Below are positions 63,656 through 64,000 of a stretch of 64,000 nucleotides of DNA, one piece after another. Within the stretch, counting starts at the first letter, position 1. Each line of letters opens with the position of its first letter. The position numbers and the translations under genes were made by a program. The notes beneath the pieces were generated by a model. It made no database searches. It was not told the origin of the DNA and worked only from the letters and a program-made list of their open reading frames with translations. Origin of the DNA: CAVSIS01 sp963814875 (GTDB lineage: Bacteria; Acidobacteriota; Thermoanaerobaculia; Thermoanaerobaculales; Sulfomarinibacteraceae); the NCBI GenBank assembly GCA_963814875.1, contig CAWFFJ010000035.1:85268-149267 (forward strand). Direction: 5' to 3'.

Positions 63656-63960
63656 CGTGAGACTCTCGCGCCGCCATCGTGAGCCCTGGTGAGCCTGCAT
63701 CTCCCACCATCCTGACGGCTGCGGACTCAGAGAGACCGCGATCTGCGGCGCTTTCTTGGACTCGCTCGATCAACGTAGCCCAGCTACGCCTCACTCGCTC
63801 GCCCTGCTGAACCACCACAGCTCACGACCTCTCTGAGCCCTCGCGACGCCACGTGATGAGAGATGCAGGCGCGGCGCGACGACGCCGGCGTAGCCCAGCT
63901 ACTTCAAGGAGGAGCAACGCCGCCAGGGCTCGCGAGGGCAAGCGAGAGGCCGCGCGAGCT
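63656..63960. repeat. Large nested inverted-repeat tract at window end
   Basis: GCCTGCATCTC (63693-63703) is inverted at 63860-63870, and CTCAGAGAG (63726-63734) at 63829-63837, giving a large imperfect palindrome. The palindrome GTAGCCCAGCTAC occurs at 63775-63787 and 63890-63902. No gene can be supported from 63488 to the end of the window. Confidence 0.6.
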
Positions 63961-64000
63961 TCCGCCCGGACCGTTACCCCCAGACCATGAGCCCCATTTC

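Overview
The window is a GC-rich, gene-dense chromosomal segment of a diderm, anaerobic sulfate- or sulfur-metabolising bacterium. The first gene carries the von Willebrand A domain type typical of Acidobacteriota. A complete aprBA-qmoABC-sat set, Kdo/lipid A genes and an mqnD gene of the futalosine menaquinone pathway fit the dsr-bearing Acidobacteriota known from sediments. That placement is inference; no rRNA or other phylogenetic marker was found here.

Region 1 (1-6.7 kb): a secreted VWA protein converges on a five-gene, minus-strand operon for a cytoplasmic group 3b-type NAD(P)-linked [NiFe] hydrogenase (Fe-S beta, FAD gamma, small, large, maturation protease), followed by an internally deleted receiver protein. 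Region 2 (7-21.3 kb): the sulfate activation and APS reduction island. A near-consensus sigma-54 promoter precedes aprB-aprA. Then come a zinc-ribbon protein, a YkgJ-type Cys-cluster protein, qmoA-qmoB-qmoC and sat. The nearby hppA (membrane pyrophosphatase) and adk deal with the PPi and AMP made by Sat and Apr, so the whole route from sulfate to sulfite plus quinol electron delivery lies together; dsrAB are not in the window.

Region 3 (21.3-38 kb): a DUF2270 membrane protein, a thioredoxin-fold YyaL/DUF255 protein, then an envelope glycan locus with very large multi-domain glycosyltransferases, a methyltransferase, a DPM1-like transferase and two polytopic membrane proteins, plus a frameshifted mqnD. 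Several single-base frame breaks cluster here. Region 4 (38-48 kb): a receiver-LpxC fusion, a lipoprotein, and an SOS-type mutasome (dnaE2, imuB, imuA) whose two transcription units share a nearly identical promoter block; a 34-residue ORF is tiled between imuA and imuB.

Region 5 (48.6-56 kb): a saccharopine dehydrogenase-like enzyme, a TetR regulator, and a tight three-gene operon: membrane HK-REC-HK, PilZ fused to a PhcB-like methyltransferase, and REC-HK. This is the best candidate for an undescribed system: a Phc-like fatty-acid-ester signalling circuit with a c-di-GMP receptor domain on the presumed synthase. Region 6 (56-64 kb): kdsB-pyrG-kdsA-kdsD for CMP-Kdo, a short asparaginase-domain protein, a TrkA-type potassium channel, queF, and a terminal non-coding tract.

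Two themes run through the window. Several genes without a Shine-Dalgarno have a TANNNT box 6-9 bases before the start codon, suggesting leaderless mRNAs. Several families of short inverted-repeat elements begin exactly at stop codons.
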